Source of the DNA: Psychromonas ossibalaenae ATCC BAA-1528
GTDB lineage: Bacteria > Pseudomonadota > Gammaproteobacteria > Enterobacterales > Psychromonadaceae
DNA: 41,011 bases
NCBI RefSeq assembly: GCF_000381745.1
Contig: NZ_KB907009.1
Coordinates: 1-41,011, forward strand
Direction: 5' to 3'
This document shows, in pieces, positions 26,437-35,853 of this stretch. Each line of letters begins with the position of its first letter. Position 1 is the first letter of the stretch. The notes under the pieces were generated by a model. The model did not search any database. It was not told the DNA's origin and was given only the letters and a program-made list of their open reading frames with translations. The position numbers were made by a program, and so were the translations under genes.

Positions 26437-27618
26437 TCAGAAAAAGTTTAAGCCTCCTTCTTCAAATTCTTCTGCCTGTTCGCATATTTCTCCAGCTGAT
26501 AATAAGTCCTCATAAATATGCACTTGATTTCTGCCGTGATGTTTTGCGTAATATAATGCAGTATCTGCTTTAATAATAACCTCGCGCGGATCATTTTCTT
26601 CAGTGATCTGTTTTGCACCGATGCTGACCGTCAGTTTTTCAATTTTAGCATAGCGGTGAGACTCTATTACTTTTCTTATACGTTCAAAGGCCGTCTGTGC
26701 ATCCTGCTGATCGGAAGCTTTTACTATTAAAACAAACTCCTCTCCGCCAAAACGAAATACTTTGTCGATATCCCGGACACTTTGCTCCAAAAGACGGGAG
26801 ACGAGTATTAATATTTCGTCACCGTAGATATGGCCGTAGTTGTCGTTAATATCTTTAAAATGGTCAATATCCAGCACGCACAGCCAGTCTTTCTGTTTAC
26901 CATTATAATGTCGGGTGTCCAGTTTGTCGTGCTGGTGGGGAGGAACACTGCTCGTGCAGGGGGGGCTGTTTTTAATTAATAAACGCGTGATTTCAGACTC
27001 CAGAGTTTCACGATTCAAAAGACCTGTTAACTTATCCCGGTTAGTGACAGCAATAAGTTCTAGGTAATTGCAGTAGATTTGTAATAAACCGTGAACCAGG
27101 CATCTTTCATCCTCTTCTCGGTGTTTACTGGTCTGGATTAATACAGCAAAAATTTCGTTATGAGCATTAAAAGCCGGGTAGATGATCTGGTCTTGTAGAT
27201 GACTGTGTTCCTGGTTTAAGGAAACAATTTCCCCTTTATCAACAACATCAAAAATTGCCTGCTGGAAATGTTCGGAAAAGCGCTGTTTTCTGGTAACCTC
27301 GGTGGTGATGATATTATCCTGAGATGCGAATGCTGACAGCCCTAGCCTGATAGCCGGCTGTAATGAAATAACCTGGTAAAGGTGAAAGCTGCTTTTTTTA
27401 TCAAATTCCATCAATGTTTTTAATAAGTTATGTTCAATAACCTTAGGGTCTCGGTAACGTGTAATTTCAGCTAAAGAGTTAATGAACTTTATAGAATTAA
27501 TCTGTTTCAAAATAACTCCGAAGCCGTTGACGATCATTACAATATAGTCTGCTTTTAAAAAAGATCGACATAAGTACTTGTTTTGTGATCTATTGAACAA
27601 TTTTAAATCAATAGTCAA
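26437..27618 (-). CDS. GAF-like/GGDEF diguanylate cyclase
   Basis: Soluble c-di-GMP synthase. An N-terminal GAF-like sensor (about 45-190) is followed by a GGDEF domain (195-375) with intact GGEEF at 291-295 and an RDID I-site at 282-285, so it should be active and product-inhibited. Between the first GGDEF helix and the metal-binding strand VLDIDHFKDIN is an unusual insert of about 25 residues, rich in Pro, Ser and His (218-242), encoded partly by a run of seven C (26,959-26,965). The start is uncertain: TTG at 27,618 sits 4 bp after the HD-GYP stop; ATG at 27,537 and TTG at 27,510 (with CGGAG upstream) are alternatives. It is cotranscribed with the HD-GYP gene upstream. Confidence 0.88.
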   Translation of the reverse strand: MTIDLKLFNRSQNKYLCRSFLKADYIVMIVNGFGVILKQINSIKFINSLAEITRYRDPKVIEHNLLKTLMEFDKKSSFHLYQVISLQPAIRLGLSAFASQDNIITTEVTRKQRFSEHFQQAIFDVVDKGEIVSLNQEHSHLQDQIIYPAFNAHNEIFAVLIQTSKHREEDERCLVHGLLQIYCNYLELIAVTNRDKLTGLLNRETLESEITRLLIKNSPPCTSSVPPHQHDKLDTRHYNGKQKDWLCVLDIDHFKDINDNYGHIYGDEILILVSRLLEQSVRDIDKVFRFGGEEFVLIVKASDQQDAQTAFERIRKVIESHRYAKIEKLTVSIGAKQITEENDPREVIIKADTALYYAKHHGRNQVHIYEDLLSAGEICEQAEEFEEGGLNFF

Positions 27619-27622
27619 TGGG

Positions 27623-28708
27623 TTAATTCGGATACTTTTCCCTTATAGTGAGGAATAGAGGCAGGTTTTCTAATAAAAGATCAACCAGTTTCGGATCGAA
27701 ATGCACACCGCGCTGCTGTTTAAATAATTCTAGTATTTTATCTAACGGCCAGGCCTCCTTGTAAACTCGTGCACTGCCTAATGCATCAAACACGTCGGCT
27801 ACTGCTGTTATGCGTCCGTAGATATGAATATTTTCACCTGTGAGTTGTTGTGGGTAACCACTTCCGTCCCATTTTTCATGATGCTGATAGGCAATAACGG
27901 CTGCTGTTTTTAATACTGGACGGCTGGAGTGATTAAGTAAGTTAAACCCGATTTCCGCATGTGTTTTCATTATTTTAAATTCGTCTTTATCAAGCTTCCC
28001 CGGTTTCTTAAGCACGGCATCCGGAATGCCGACTTTACCAATGTCGTGCATCGGAGAAGCAAGTTTGATCAGTTCTGCTTCATCTTTATTAATACCGTTA
28101 AGAAGCGCTAATAGTTCAGAATACTCCGCAACACGACGGACGTGATCGCCTGTTTCTTTTGAGCGTGTTTCGCCGATCTCACCCATGGCGTACACAATCT
28201 CTTTCTGCGTTTCAATAATCTCCTGATTGAGCGCCACAATTTCAGTGATATCAGCTCCATATACCACGATACCATCAAGTTGAATTGAGCCCCTGATTAC
28301 TAATGAATAAACGCAGCCGTTATTCAATGTCAGTTTACTGCGTTGAATCAGTTCTTGATTTATGATCGGTTGAATATCTGTTCTAACTAAGTCTTGAAAT
28401 TTTTCTACTTCAGGAAAAAGTTTTTTAGCAGGTTTGTTAGAAAATGCGAGCTGGCTGTCTGATTTAAAAATAAACACTGGCTGAGGGTTATATCTCGGTA
28501 AAAAATTAACAAAGAGATGTTCTTTTGCCTCTTGAGTTTCTTGATGAAGAAGATGAGTAATGGGGCATTTTGATGTTAATCCTGTATGGATTAACATCAA
28601 CCCGGCAGGAATTAACAAGTACCATAAAGAATGGGAACCAAGAGCTACCAGCAGGGTACCGAGCAGCACCCTGATATTACTGTCTTTTTTACTAATATTG
28701 ATTAACAT
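27623..28708 (-). CDS. DUF2892-like/PAS/HD-GYP c-di-GMP phosphodiesterase
   Basis: 361-residue membrane-anchored phosphodiesterase expected to degrade c-di-GMP. Residues 9-55 resemble DUF2892 (YgaP-type inner-membrane domain): NIRVLLGTLL, a second hydrophobic helix, then SKCP before the cytosolic part. A PAS-like segment (about 70-160) precedes the HD-GYP domain (about 170-350). Key residues are intact: H221-D222, H250, H276-H277, GYP at 284-286 and D305. The next gene is a diguanylate cyclase four bases downstream, so opposing activities are made from one transcript. No characterised homologue with this domain order is known to me. Confidence 0.88.
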   Translation of the reverse strand: MLINISKKDSNIRVLLGTLLVALGSHSLWYLLIPAGLMLIHTGLTSKCPITHLLHQETQEAKEHLFVNFLPRYNPQPVFIFKSDSQLAFSNKPAKKLFPEVEKFQDLVRTDIQPIINQELIQRSKLTLNNGCVYSLVIRGSIQLDGIVVYGADITEIVALNQEIIETQKEIVYAMGEIGETRSKETGDHVRRVAEYSELLALLNGINKDEAELIKLASPMHDIGKVGIPDAVLKKPGKLDKDEFKIMKTHAEIGFNLLNHSSRPVLKTAAVIAYQHHEKWDGSGYPQQLTGENIHIYGRITAVADVFDALGSARVYKEAWPLDKILELFKQQRGVHFDPKLVDLLLENLPLFLTIREKYPN

Positions 28709-28845
28709 TCGACGAATAACCTTAGATTATATTTATTAATTCCGACAATATAAAAATACTATCTCTAAAGCTGAATGTTGCAACTTACTAACCTGAATTG
28801 TCAGCTGTTTTTAGTCGATATGCTAAGTGAAACCACATTTTCATC

Positions 28846-30516
28846 TTACTGTACAAGCAGTTCCTGGGCATTCGCCAAAGTGCGTTCAGTAATGCTGTCT
28901 CCGCCTAATAAACGCGCCAGTTCATTTAAACGGTCTTCACTATTGAGCTTTAGCATCGTGGTATTTGTTGTCTTACCATCACTGTGTTTATTCACAAACA
29001 TCTGCTGATGACCGTTTCCGGCAACTTGAGGTAAATGGGTTACACAGAATATCTGTGTATTTTCTCCAAGGCTTCGCAGCAGTTTGCCGACAACAGAAGC
29101 CGTTGCACCACTGATACCGACATCGACTTCATCAAAAATCAGTGTGGGTGTAGATACCCGCTGGCTGATTATTACTTGAATCGCCAGACCGATTCGCGAT
29201 AACTCACCACCGGATGCTACTTTACCTAAGTCCTGTAATGACTGGCCTGCATTGGTCGCAACCTGAAACTCAATACTGTCAATACCAAGCGGACTTAGAG
29301 AACTGCCTTGACTTAATGCAACATGGAACTGTCCTTCCTGCATATTCAGCTTCTGAATACTTGCAGTTACTTTTTTACTGATCTCTTTACTGTAACGTAA
29401 GCGGCTTTGGCTGAGTTTTTGTGCATGCTTAAAGTAATCCTGTTCGGCCTGCTGCAGATCCTGGCTAAGCTGTTCAATTTGAGCTTCACTATTGTTTAAT
29501 TGTTTATACTCTTTGGCCAGTTTCTGATGATGATGATAAAGTGATTCTGGCTGTACCTGATGCTTACGAGCAAGCGCCAGCGCTTCACTCATGCGTGTTT
29601 CTAACTGCTGAAAGTATTCAGGATCAAGCTCTAAATTATCACTGAAATGGCGCAGTTCGTAACTTGCTTCTTCGATTTGAATAACTGCTTCCTGCAGACT
29701 GGTCACAATGCTCTGTAAATTTGCATCGTTTTCCATTTGTGATTCCAGCAGAGAAACACTTTTACGCAATAAACTCAGCGAATCTGTTTCCTCGCCTTCC
29801 GTTAACTGATTTAAGCTGACCTGGCAGGCTTCCAGCAGACTGCCGCTGTTTGCTAAACGTTTATGCTCCTGTTCAATAACCTGAAATTCGTCTTCACTTA
29901 GTGCAAATTCGTCAAGCTCTACAATCTGGTATTCCAGCAGCTGTTTACGGGCTTGTTTTTCCTGCTGGTTAAACTGCTGCTGTTTTAATTGTTTATTTAA
30001 GAAGTGCCAGCCCTGATAAGTATCTTTTACTTTCTGCAGCAGAGCATGGTGACTTGCGTATTCATCGATAACTGCAAGCTGAATATCATTTTTGAGCAGG
30101 CTCTGGTGAGCGTGCTGACCATGGATATTAACTAATAACTGCCCGAGACTTTTTAATTGTGAAAGCGGTACAGGGGTTCCGTTAATGTAGGCGCGTGAGC
30201 GTCCTTCACGGGTAATAATACGGCGTAATAAACACTCTGTATTAGCGCTTAAACTGTCTTCAAGGTCATTGTTTTTTAGCCAGTTTTGAGCATGCGGCGT
30301 ATCATTAAGCGTAAATCTGGCACTGACTTCTGCTTTTTCTGTGCCTGTTCTGACCATGTTTGCATCTGCTCGAGAGCCTAGGCACAAGCCAAGTGCATCG
30401 ATAGCAATTGATTTACCTGCACCTGTTTCTCCAGTGATGGTGGTCATACCGTTATGAAATTCAAGTTCTAGAAATTGAACAATGGCAAAATGTTGCACGG
30501 TTAATTGATTAAGCAT
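28846..30516 (-). CDS. recN: DNA repair protein RecN
   Basis: 556-residue SMC-like ATPase of double-strand break repair. The Walker A is GETGAGKS (29-36). Two long coiled-coil arms (about 160-365) surround a central region, and the C-terminal half has the signature VASGGELSRIGLAIQ and Walker B PTLIFDEVDVGISG. ATG at 30,516 is preferred over an in-frame GTG three codons earlier because GAGGT would overlap the GTG. Two LexA boxes lie 44-86 bp upstream of the start, matching the strong SOS control known for recN. Confidence 0.97.
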   Translation of the reverse strand: MLNQLTVQHFAIVQFLELEFHNGMTTITGETGAGKSIAIDALGLCLGSRADANMVRTGTEKAEVSARFTLNDTPHAQNWLKNNDLEDSLSANTECLLRRIITREGRSRAYINGTPVPLSQLKSLGQLLVNIHGQHAHQSLLKNDIQLAVIDEYASHHALLQKVKDTYQGWHFLNKQLKQQQFNQQEKQARKQLLEYQIVELDEFALSEDEFQVIEQEHKRLANSGSLLEACQVSLNQLTEGEETDSLSLLRKSVSLLESQMENDANLQSIVTSLQEAVIQIEEASYELRHFSDNLELDPEYFQQLETRMSEALALARKHQVQPESLYHHHQKLAKEYKQLNNSEAQIEQLSQDLQQAEQDYFKHAQKLSQSRLRYSKEISKKVTASIQKLNMQEGQFHVALSQGSSLSPLGIDSIEFQVATNAGQSLQDLGKVASGGELSRIGLAIQVIISQRVSTPTLIFDEVDVGISGATASVVGKLLRSLGENTQIFCVTHLPQVAGNGHQQMFVNKHSDGKTTNTTMLKLNSEDRLNELARLLGGDSITERTLANAQELLVQ

Positions 30517-30559
30517 AGTGGTCACACCTCAAATACTGCAGATAGCTGCTGTTTAAAAC

Positions 30560-30579
30560 TACTGTTTGTAGGTACAGTG
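30560..30579. promoter_or_regulatory. LexA (SOS) box, start-proximal
   Basis: TACTGTTTGTAGGTACAGTG contains CTGT-N8-ACAG, the gammaproteobacterial LexA consensus core, 44 bp upstream of the recN ATG. Confidence 0.85.
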
Positions 30580-30582
30580 TAT

Positions 30583-30602
30583 TACTGTTTTTTTAAACAG
30601 TA
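30583..30602. promoter_or_regulatory. LexA (SOS) box, distal
   Basis: TACTGTTTTTTTAAACAGTA has perfect CTGT-N8-ACAG with symmetrical flanks. Its centre is 23 bp from the other box, placing the two boxes about two helical turns apart on the recN promoter. Confidence 0.93.
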
Positions 30603-30643
30603 AAGTGAGGTGTGCTAAATTAAAGGAAATTTTTTAAAAGAAG

Positions 30644-31543
30644 TTAAAAAAGTTTGTTACCCCAGCCGAGTTTATTCTGCAGCACATGGAAATAGTTATA
30701 ATTTTCAGGATGTACCAGTTTCAACTGATGTTTGGTTTTTCTGATTATAATTTCATCGCCGGGTAAAACGGATAAATTTACATGGCTGTCGCAGCTGATC
30801 TGCATCTCAGTGGTATTACTTTCCGCTACTTTTAAACGTACACAGCTGCTCGCATCAATAACTATCGGACGGCTGTTTAAGGTATGTGGAAACATAGGCA
30901 GCAGACTAATCGCATCAAGGTTCGGGGTTAAAATCGGCCCGCCGCCGGAAAGAGAATAAGCTGTTGACCCTGTTGGTGTAGAGATAATTAAACCGTCTGC
31001 ACGCTGGTTAAGCATAAAGTCATCATTCACATAAACTTCAAATTCAATCATATGGGCGATTTTATCCGGATGTAATACCGCTTCATTTACTGCTGTATTA
31101 CTGCTCTTCATATGTCCGTGGCTATGAACCTGTGCTTCCAGTAAAAACCGATTTTCTACCTGATAGTTGCCTTGTAAAACTTCATCCAGCGGGTGCTCAA
31201 AATCATCGGGATCCAGGTCGGTTAAAAACCCTAAATTCCCCCTGTTTACGCCGATAACCGCAATATCAAAGCGGGCGAGTACTCGTGCCGCTCCGAGCAT
31301 GTAACCATCCCCGCCGATTACAACGGCTAAATCACACAGCTGGCCGATACCGACAAGATCGGCACTTTTTACCTCTGCGATAGGCAGGTCAGCGGCAATA
31401 CGATAATCAACAATCAGCTTTAACCCTTTCTTTTCTAAGAAACGGTATAAAGCCAGCAGAGTCTGCCTAGCTTCTGGGTGTTGAGGTTTTCCGATTAAAC
31501 CGATAGTTTTAAATTCAGTCAGATCAGTATCTTGGCCTGGCAT
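30644..31543 (-). CDS. nadK: NAD kinase
   Basis: 299-residue ATP-NAD kinase producing NADP+. The GGDG motif is at 77-80 ([14 protein letters not shown]). The NE/D region [12 protein letters not shown] and the substrate loop [16 protein letters not shown] are intact. The length matches E. coli NadK. It lies upstream of recN on the same strand and divergent from grpE, the usual gammaproteobacterial order recN-nadK/grpE. Confidence 0.97.
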   Translation of the reverse strand: MPGQDTDLTEFKTIGLIGKPQHPEARQTLLALYRFLEKKGLKLIVDYRIAADLPIAEVKSADLVGIGQLCDLAVVIGGDGYMLGAARVLARFDIAVIGVNRGNLGFLTDLDPDDFEHPLDEVLQGNYQVENRFLLEAQVHSHGHMKSSNTAVNEAVLHPDKIAHMIEFEVYVNDDFMLNQRADGLIISTPTGSTAYSLSGGGPILTPNLDAISLLPMFPHTLNSRPIVIDASSCVRLKVAESNTTEMQISCDSHVNLSVLPGDEIIIRKTKHQLKLVHPENYNYFHVLQNKLGWGNKLF

Positions 31544-31716
31544 AGGGCACCTATATAGGAATAAGTTAAGTACTGTGAGTATACCGTTTACTCACCCTTA
31601 ATAATAGAAGGCGGTACTATGATGTACTAATGTGCTTAGTTGACTATTGATAAATGCAGCAGAAGTAAGCTGGCAAAGTTAATCAGCAAAGAATTTAAGC
31701 ATATTGTTATAACAGG

Positions 31717-31745
31717 CTTGAAACTATTATTGTGATCCCCATAAT
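31717..31745 (+). promoter_or_regulatory. Sigma-32 heat-shock promoter of grpE
   Basis: CTTGAAA, a spacer of 13 bases and CCCCATAAT match the sigma-32 (RpoH) consensus almost perfectly. The predicted transcription start is near 31,751, about 38 bp before the grpE ATG. Confidence 0.92.
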
Positions 31746-31788
31746 AGGGCATATATAACTTAATAATCGTAACAGTTAGGATTGAATA

Positions 31789-32415
31789 ATGAGTACAAAA
31801 CAAAAAGTAAGCCCTGAAGAGCAAGTTGAAACGGCTGCAGAGCAGGTTGAAGCCGCTGAACAAGTTGAAACTGCTGCCGAGCAGGTTGAAGCTGCTGCAG
31901 AAGAAAAGGTGGAAACTGCGGAAGAGCTAAATGTGCTTGAGCGCTTAACTAAAAAACTGACAGAAACAGAAGAACAGCTGAAAGAGCAGAAAGATCTGAC
32001 TATCAGAGCGCAGGCTTTTGCACAAAATGAAATTCGTAAAGCCGGTATCGATGCTGAAAACCGCAGAAAATCAGTACTTAAAAGTTTTTCAAGTGGATTA
32101 GTGCCGGTTGTGGACCATCTAGAAATGGCCATTCAGCATGCAGATAAAGAAAATGAAACGCTAAAACCAATGCTTGAAGGTGTTGAAATGACCTTAGCAG
32201 AACTGGTTAAAGCAATTGGTCAACTTGGTGTGGTTCAAATTGATCCGCAGACTGGTGATGATTTAAACCCAGAAAAGCATCAGGCAATGAGCATGCAGGT
32301 AGTTGAAGGTGTTGAGCCTAACAAGATTGTTGCTGTTATGCAGAAAGGTTATGAGCTAAGCGGCGGACAAATTGTTCGTCCTGCTATGGTCGTCGTTTCT
32401 AAAGCTGCTGAATAA
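31789..32415 (+). CDS. grpE: Nucleotide exchange factor GrpE
   Basis: 208-residue DnaK co-chaperone that promotes ADP release. The long dimerising helix (about 45-105) and the beta-wing domain (about 140-205, QIDPQTGDDLNPEKHQAMS) are clear. The N-terminus is unusual: residues 11-36 are two tandem copies of the 13-residue unit EQVETAAEQVEAA, followed by a decayed third unit, giving an acidic low-complexity tail. Length variation between strains is likely. It has its own sigma-32 promoter and terminator. Confidence 0.97.
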   Translation: MSTKQKVSPEEQVETAAEQVEAAEQVETAAEQVEAAAEEKVETAEELNVLERLTKKLTETEEQLKEQKDLTIRAQAFAQNEIRKAGIDAENRRKSVLKSFSSGLVPVVDHLEMAIQHADKENETLKPMLEGVEMTLAELVKAIGQLGVVQIDPQTGDDLNPEKHQAMSMQVVEGVEPNKIVAVMQKGYELSGGQIVRPAMVVVSKAAE

Positions 32416-32436
32416 CTGTTAATTGATCAGTGTATT

Positions 32437-32461
32437 AAAAGGTACTGCGGTACCTTTTTTT
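32437..32461 (+). terminator. grpE terminator
   Basis: AAAAGGTAC/GTACCTTTT stem with loop TGCG and a T-run; 22 bp after the grpE stop. It makes grpE separable from dnaK. Confidence 0.92.
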
Positions 32462-32510
32462 GTGGGCAGAGATAATATTGAAAAAAAATTAAATTTTTTT
32501 ATTAATAAAC

Positions 32511-32538
32511 CTTGAAACTGAAAAATGACCCCTCATAT
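32511..32538 (+). promoter_or_regulatory. Sigma-32 heat-shock promoter of dnaK
   Basis: Perfect CTTGAAA followed, after 13 bases, by CCTCATATA (part of CCCCTCATATA). It resembles sigma-32 promoters, with a less exact -10 than grpE. It lies about 90 bp before dnaK. Confidence 0.8.
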
Positions 32539-32628
32539 ATAAAAACATCAAAGCGACAGTGTAATTTAAAAAATGAACATCTGTATGCTTACAAAACAAA
32601 AACATAATTAAGATTGGAGAAGAGTAAG

Positions 32629-34554
32629 ATGGGTAAAATAATTGGTATTGATTTAGGTACAACAAATTCATGTGTTTCTGTACTTGATGGTGATGTAGCT
32701 AAAATCATTGAAAATGCAGAAGGCGAGCGTACTACTCCTTCAATCATTGCTTACACAGACGGTGAAACGTTAGTAGGTCAGCCTGCTAAGCGTCAGTCTG
32801 TAACTAACCCACAGAATACACTTTTTGCTATCAAACGTTTAATCGGTCGTCGTCACGAAGATGAAGAAGTACAGCGTGATATCAAAATCATGCCTTACAA
32901 CATTGTTAAAGCTGATAACGGTGATGCATGGGTTGAAGCGCAAGGCAACAAAATGGCGCCGCCGCAAATCTCTGCTGAAGTTTTGAAAAAAATGAAAAAA
33001 ACTGCAGAAGAGTACTTAGGTGAAGCTGTTTCTGGTGCGGTAATCACTGTTCCTGCTTACTTTAATGATGCACAGCGTCAGGCAACTAAAGATGCCGGCC
33101 GTATTGCTGGTCTTGATGTTAAACGTATCATCAATGAGCCGACTGCCGCTGCATTTGCTTACGGTGTTAACAATGCAAAAGGCGACAGTGTTGTTGCAGT
33201 ATACGACTTAGGTGGTGGTACATTCGATATCTCTATCATCGAAATTGATGAAGTAGACGGCGAAAAAACCTTCGAAGTACTAGCAACAAATGGTGATACT
33301 CACTTAGGTGGTGAAGATTTCGATAACCGTTTAATCAACTTCTTAGTTGCTGAGTTCAAATCTGAACAGGGTTTTGATTTAACTAATGATCCGCTTGCAA
33401 TGCAGCGTGTTAAAGAAGCTGCTGAAAAAGCAAAAATTGAACTGTCAAGTGCACAGCAGACTGATATCAACCTGCCTTACATCACAGCTGATGCAACAGG
33501 TCCTAAACATTTAAATATCAAAGTGACTCGTGCAAAACTTGAGTCTCTTGTTGAAGACATGGTTAAAGCAACACTTGATCCGCTGCGTATTGCATTAAAA
33601 GATGCTGACCTTTCAGTTGGTGAAATTAATGATGTTATCTTAGTAGGCGGCCAGACTCGTATGCCTTTAGTTCAGTCTATGGTTGCTGAGTTCTTTGGCA
33701 AAGAAGCGCGTAAAGATGTTAACCCTGATGAAGCTGTTGCAATGGGTGCTGCGATTCAAGGTGCGGTACTTTCTGGTGATAAAACTGACGTACTTCTTCT
33801 AGATGTTACGCCGTTATCTCTAGGTATCGAAACAATGGGTGGTGTTTTAACAAAAGTTATTGATAAAAACACAACTATCCCGACTAAACAGTCACAAACT
33901 TTCTCTACTGCTGAAGATAACCAGAGCGCTGTAACGATTCACATCTTACAAGGTGAGCGTAAACGTGCTGCTGATAATAAATCTTTAGGTCAGTTCAATC
34001 TTGAAGGTATCCGTGCTGCTACTCGTGGTACACCGCAGATTGAAGTAACTTTTGATATGGATGCGGACGGTATCTTACATGTATCTGCAAAAGATAAAGA
34101 TACTAACCAGGAACAGAAAATCACTATCAAATCTAGTTCAGGTCTTTCTGATGAAGAGATTGAACAAATGGTGAATGATGCAGAAGCAAATGCTGAAGCA
34201 GATAAGAAGTTCGAAGAAGTTGTACAGGCGCGTAACCAGGCTGATGCAATGATTCACGGTACACGCAAACAGATTGAAGAAGCTGGTGACGCATTAGCTT
34301 CTGATGAGAAAGAAAAAATCGAAGCTGCGCTTAAAGAACTTGAAGAAGCAACTAAAGGCGAAGACAAAGAAGTAATCGAAGCAAAAACTACAGCACTTGC
34401 TGAAGCATCACAAAAACTGATGGAAATTGCACAGCAGAAAGCACAAGCTGAACAAGCTGGCGGTGCTGATGCACAGCAGCCTCAGGAAGATGCAAAAAAA
34501 GATGACGATATTGTTGATGCTGAGTTTGAAGAAGTAAAAGACGATAAAAAATAA
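32629..34554 (+). CDS. dnaK: Chaperone DnaK (Hsp70)
   Basis: 641-residue Hsp70. The ATPase domain (1-383) has the signatures [24 protein letters not shown] and [11 protein letters not shown]. The substrate-binding domain and helical lid follow, and the C-terminus ends in the acidic motif [12 protein letters not shown], close to the EEVKD tail of E. coli DnaK. The ATG at 32,629 with GGAGAAGAG upstream is chosen over a TTG five codons earlier. It is transcribed from a sigma-32-like promoter and followed by a hairpin before dnaJ. Confidence 0.99.
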   Translation: MGKIIGIDLGTTNSCVSVLDGDVAKIIENAEGERTTPSIIAYTDGETLVGQPAKRQSVTNPQNTLFAIKRLIGRRHEDEEVQRDIKIMPYNIVKADNGDAWVEAQGNKMAPPQISAEVLKKMKKTAEEYLGEAVSGAVITVPAYFNDAQRQATKDAGRIAGLDVKRIINEPTAAAFAYGVNNAKGDSVVAVYDLGGGTFDISIIEIDEVDGEKTFEVLATNGDTHLGGEDFDNRLINFLVAEFKSEQGFDLTNDPLAMQRVKEAAEKAKIELSSAQQTDINLPYITADATGPKHLNIKVTRAKLESLVEDMVKATLDPLRIALKDADLSVGEINDVILVGGQTRMPLVQSMVAEFFGKEARKDVNPDEAVAMGAAIQGAVLSGDKTDVLLLDVTPLSLGIETMGGVLTKVIDKNTTIPTKQSQTFSTAEDNQSAVTIHILQGERKRAADNKSLGQFNLEGIRAATRGTPQIEVTFDMDADGILHVSAKDKDTNQEQKITIKSSSGLSDEEIEQMVNDAEANAEADKKFEEVVQARNQADAMIHGTRKQIEEAGDALASDEKEKIEAALKELEEATKGEDKEVIEAKTTALAEASQKLMEIAQQKAQAEQAGGADAQQPQEDAKKDDDIVDAEFEEVKDDKK

Positions 34555-34589
34555 TTCATGAACTGTTGAAGTTTCAATGAATAACATTA

Positions 34590-34619
34590 CGCGGATTATG
34601 GAGTTTTTCATAATCCGCG
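34590..34619 (+). terminator. dnaK-dnaJ intergenic hairpin, possible partial terminator
   Basis: CGCGGATTATG/CATAATCCGCG perfect 11-bp stem with an eight-base loop, followed by the moderately T-rich ACTTTGTTTTAG. It is likely to reduce but not abolish read-through into dnaJ, as is typical of dnaK-dnaJ units. Confidence 0.7.
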
Positions 34620-34657
34620 ACTTTGTTTTAGATAAACAGCAATTTTGAGAAGTAAAA

Positions 34658-35791
34658 ATGTCGAAACGTGATTGTTATGAAGTGCTTGGTGTCAGCCGAA
34701 GCGCAACAGAGAAAGAAGTAAAAAAAGCATATAAACGCTTAGCTATGAAATATCATCCGGATCGTACTAAAGGTGATGATGCCCTTGAAGAAAAATTCAA
34801 GGAAGTAAAAGAAGCTTACGAAATTCTAAACGATCCGCAGAAAAAAGCCGCTTATGATCAATATGGTCATGAAGGTGTAAATCAGAGTCATGGCGGCGGC
34901 GGATTCGGTCATGGTGATTTTGGTGATCAGTTCGGTGATATCTTTGGTGATATTTTTGGCGGCGGCCGTCGCGGCGGTGGTGGTGCACAACGTCCGCAGC
35001 AGGGGTCAGACCTTCGCTATAATATGGAATTAACGCTGGAAGAAGCGGTAAAAGGTATTTCCAAAGAGATTGAGATTCCAACACTGGTCCATTGTGAGCA
35101 GTGTAACGGTTCAGGCGCTAAAAAAGGTACTCAGGCTAAATCATGTGGTACTTGTCATGGACAGGGCCAGGTGCAGATGCGCCAAGGTTTCTTTGCAGTT
35201 AACCAGACTTGTCCAACTTGTCGCGGTAAAGGAAAAATAATTACTGATCCGTGTCATAAGTGTCATGGTGACGGTCGTTATGAGCGCAGTAAAACATTAT
35301 CAGTTAAAATCCCGGCCGGTGTTGATACGGGTGACCGTATTCGTTTAAGCGGTGAAGGTGAAGCTGGGGAACACGGCGCACCAGCGGGTGATCTGTATGT
35401 ACAGATGAATGTCCGTGAACATGAAGTCTTTGTACGTGACGGTAATAACCTATACTGTGAAGTGCCGATTAGTTTCACAGAAGCGGCGCTAGGCGGTGAA
35501 ATTGAAGTACCAACCCTTGACGGGCGGGTAAAACTGAAAATTTCAGCTGAAACACAAACCGGCCGTATGTATCGTATGCGTAATAAAGGTGTTAAATCAG
35601 TACGCAGTCACAGTACCGGTGATTTAATGTGTAAAGTTATTGTCGAAACGCCAGTGAAGCTGTCAAGTAAACAGCGTGAACTGTTAAAAGAGTTTGAAGC
35701 TTTATGCTCATTAAGTTCAAAGAAAAATAAACCTAAGTCAGATGGTTTTATTAACAGCCTGAAAACGTTTTTTGATGATTTAAGTAAATAA
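34658..35791 (+). CDS. dnaJ: Chaperone DnaJ (Hsp40)
   Basis: 377-residue type I DnaJ. J-domain 1-70 with HPD at 33-35; Gly/Phe-rich region about 75-115. Four CxxCxGxG-type zinc motifs follow ([32 protein letters not shown]), then the C-terminal peptide-binding domains. It activates DnaK's ATPase and delivers substrates. Normal length; terminator downstream. Confidence 0.99.
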   Translation: MSKRDCYEVLGVSRSATEKEVKKAYKRLAMKYHPDRTKGDDALEEKFKEVKEAYEILNDPQKKAAYDQYGHEGVNQSHGGGGFGHGDFGDQFGDIFGDIFGGGRRGGGGAQRPQQGSDLRYNMELTLEEAVKGISKEIEIPTLVHCEQCNGSGAKKGTQAKSCGTCHGQGQVQMRQGFFAVNQTCPTCRGKGKIITDPCHKCHGDGRYERSKTLSVKIPAGVDTGDRIRLSGEGEAGEHGAPAGDLYVQMNVREHEVFVRDGNNLYCEVPISFTEAALGGEIEVPTLDGRVKLKISAETQTGRMYRMRNKGVKSVRSHSTGDLMCKVIVETPVKLSSKQRELLKEFEALCSLSSKKNKPKSDGFINSLKTFFDDLSK

Positions 35792-35815
35792 TTCTATAAA
35801 AAACTTATTCATTTT

Positions 35816-35841
35816 AAAGCCACCCTTACGGTGGCTTTTTT
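35816..35841 (+). terminator. dnaJ terminator
   Basis: AAAGCCACC/GGTGGCTTT stem, loop CTTAC, followed by a T-run, 24 bp after the dnaJ stop. Confidence 0.93.
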
Positions 35842-35853
35842 ATCGGAGGTCAA

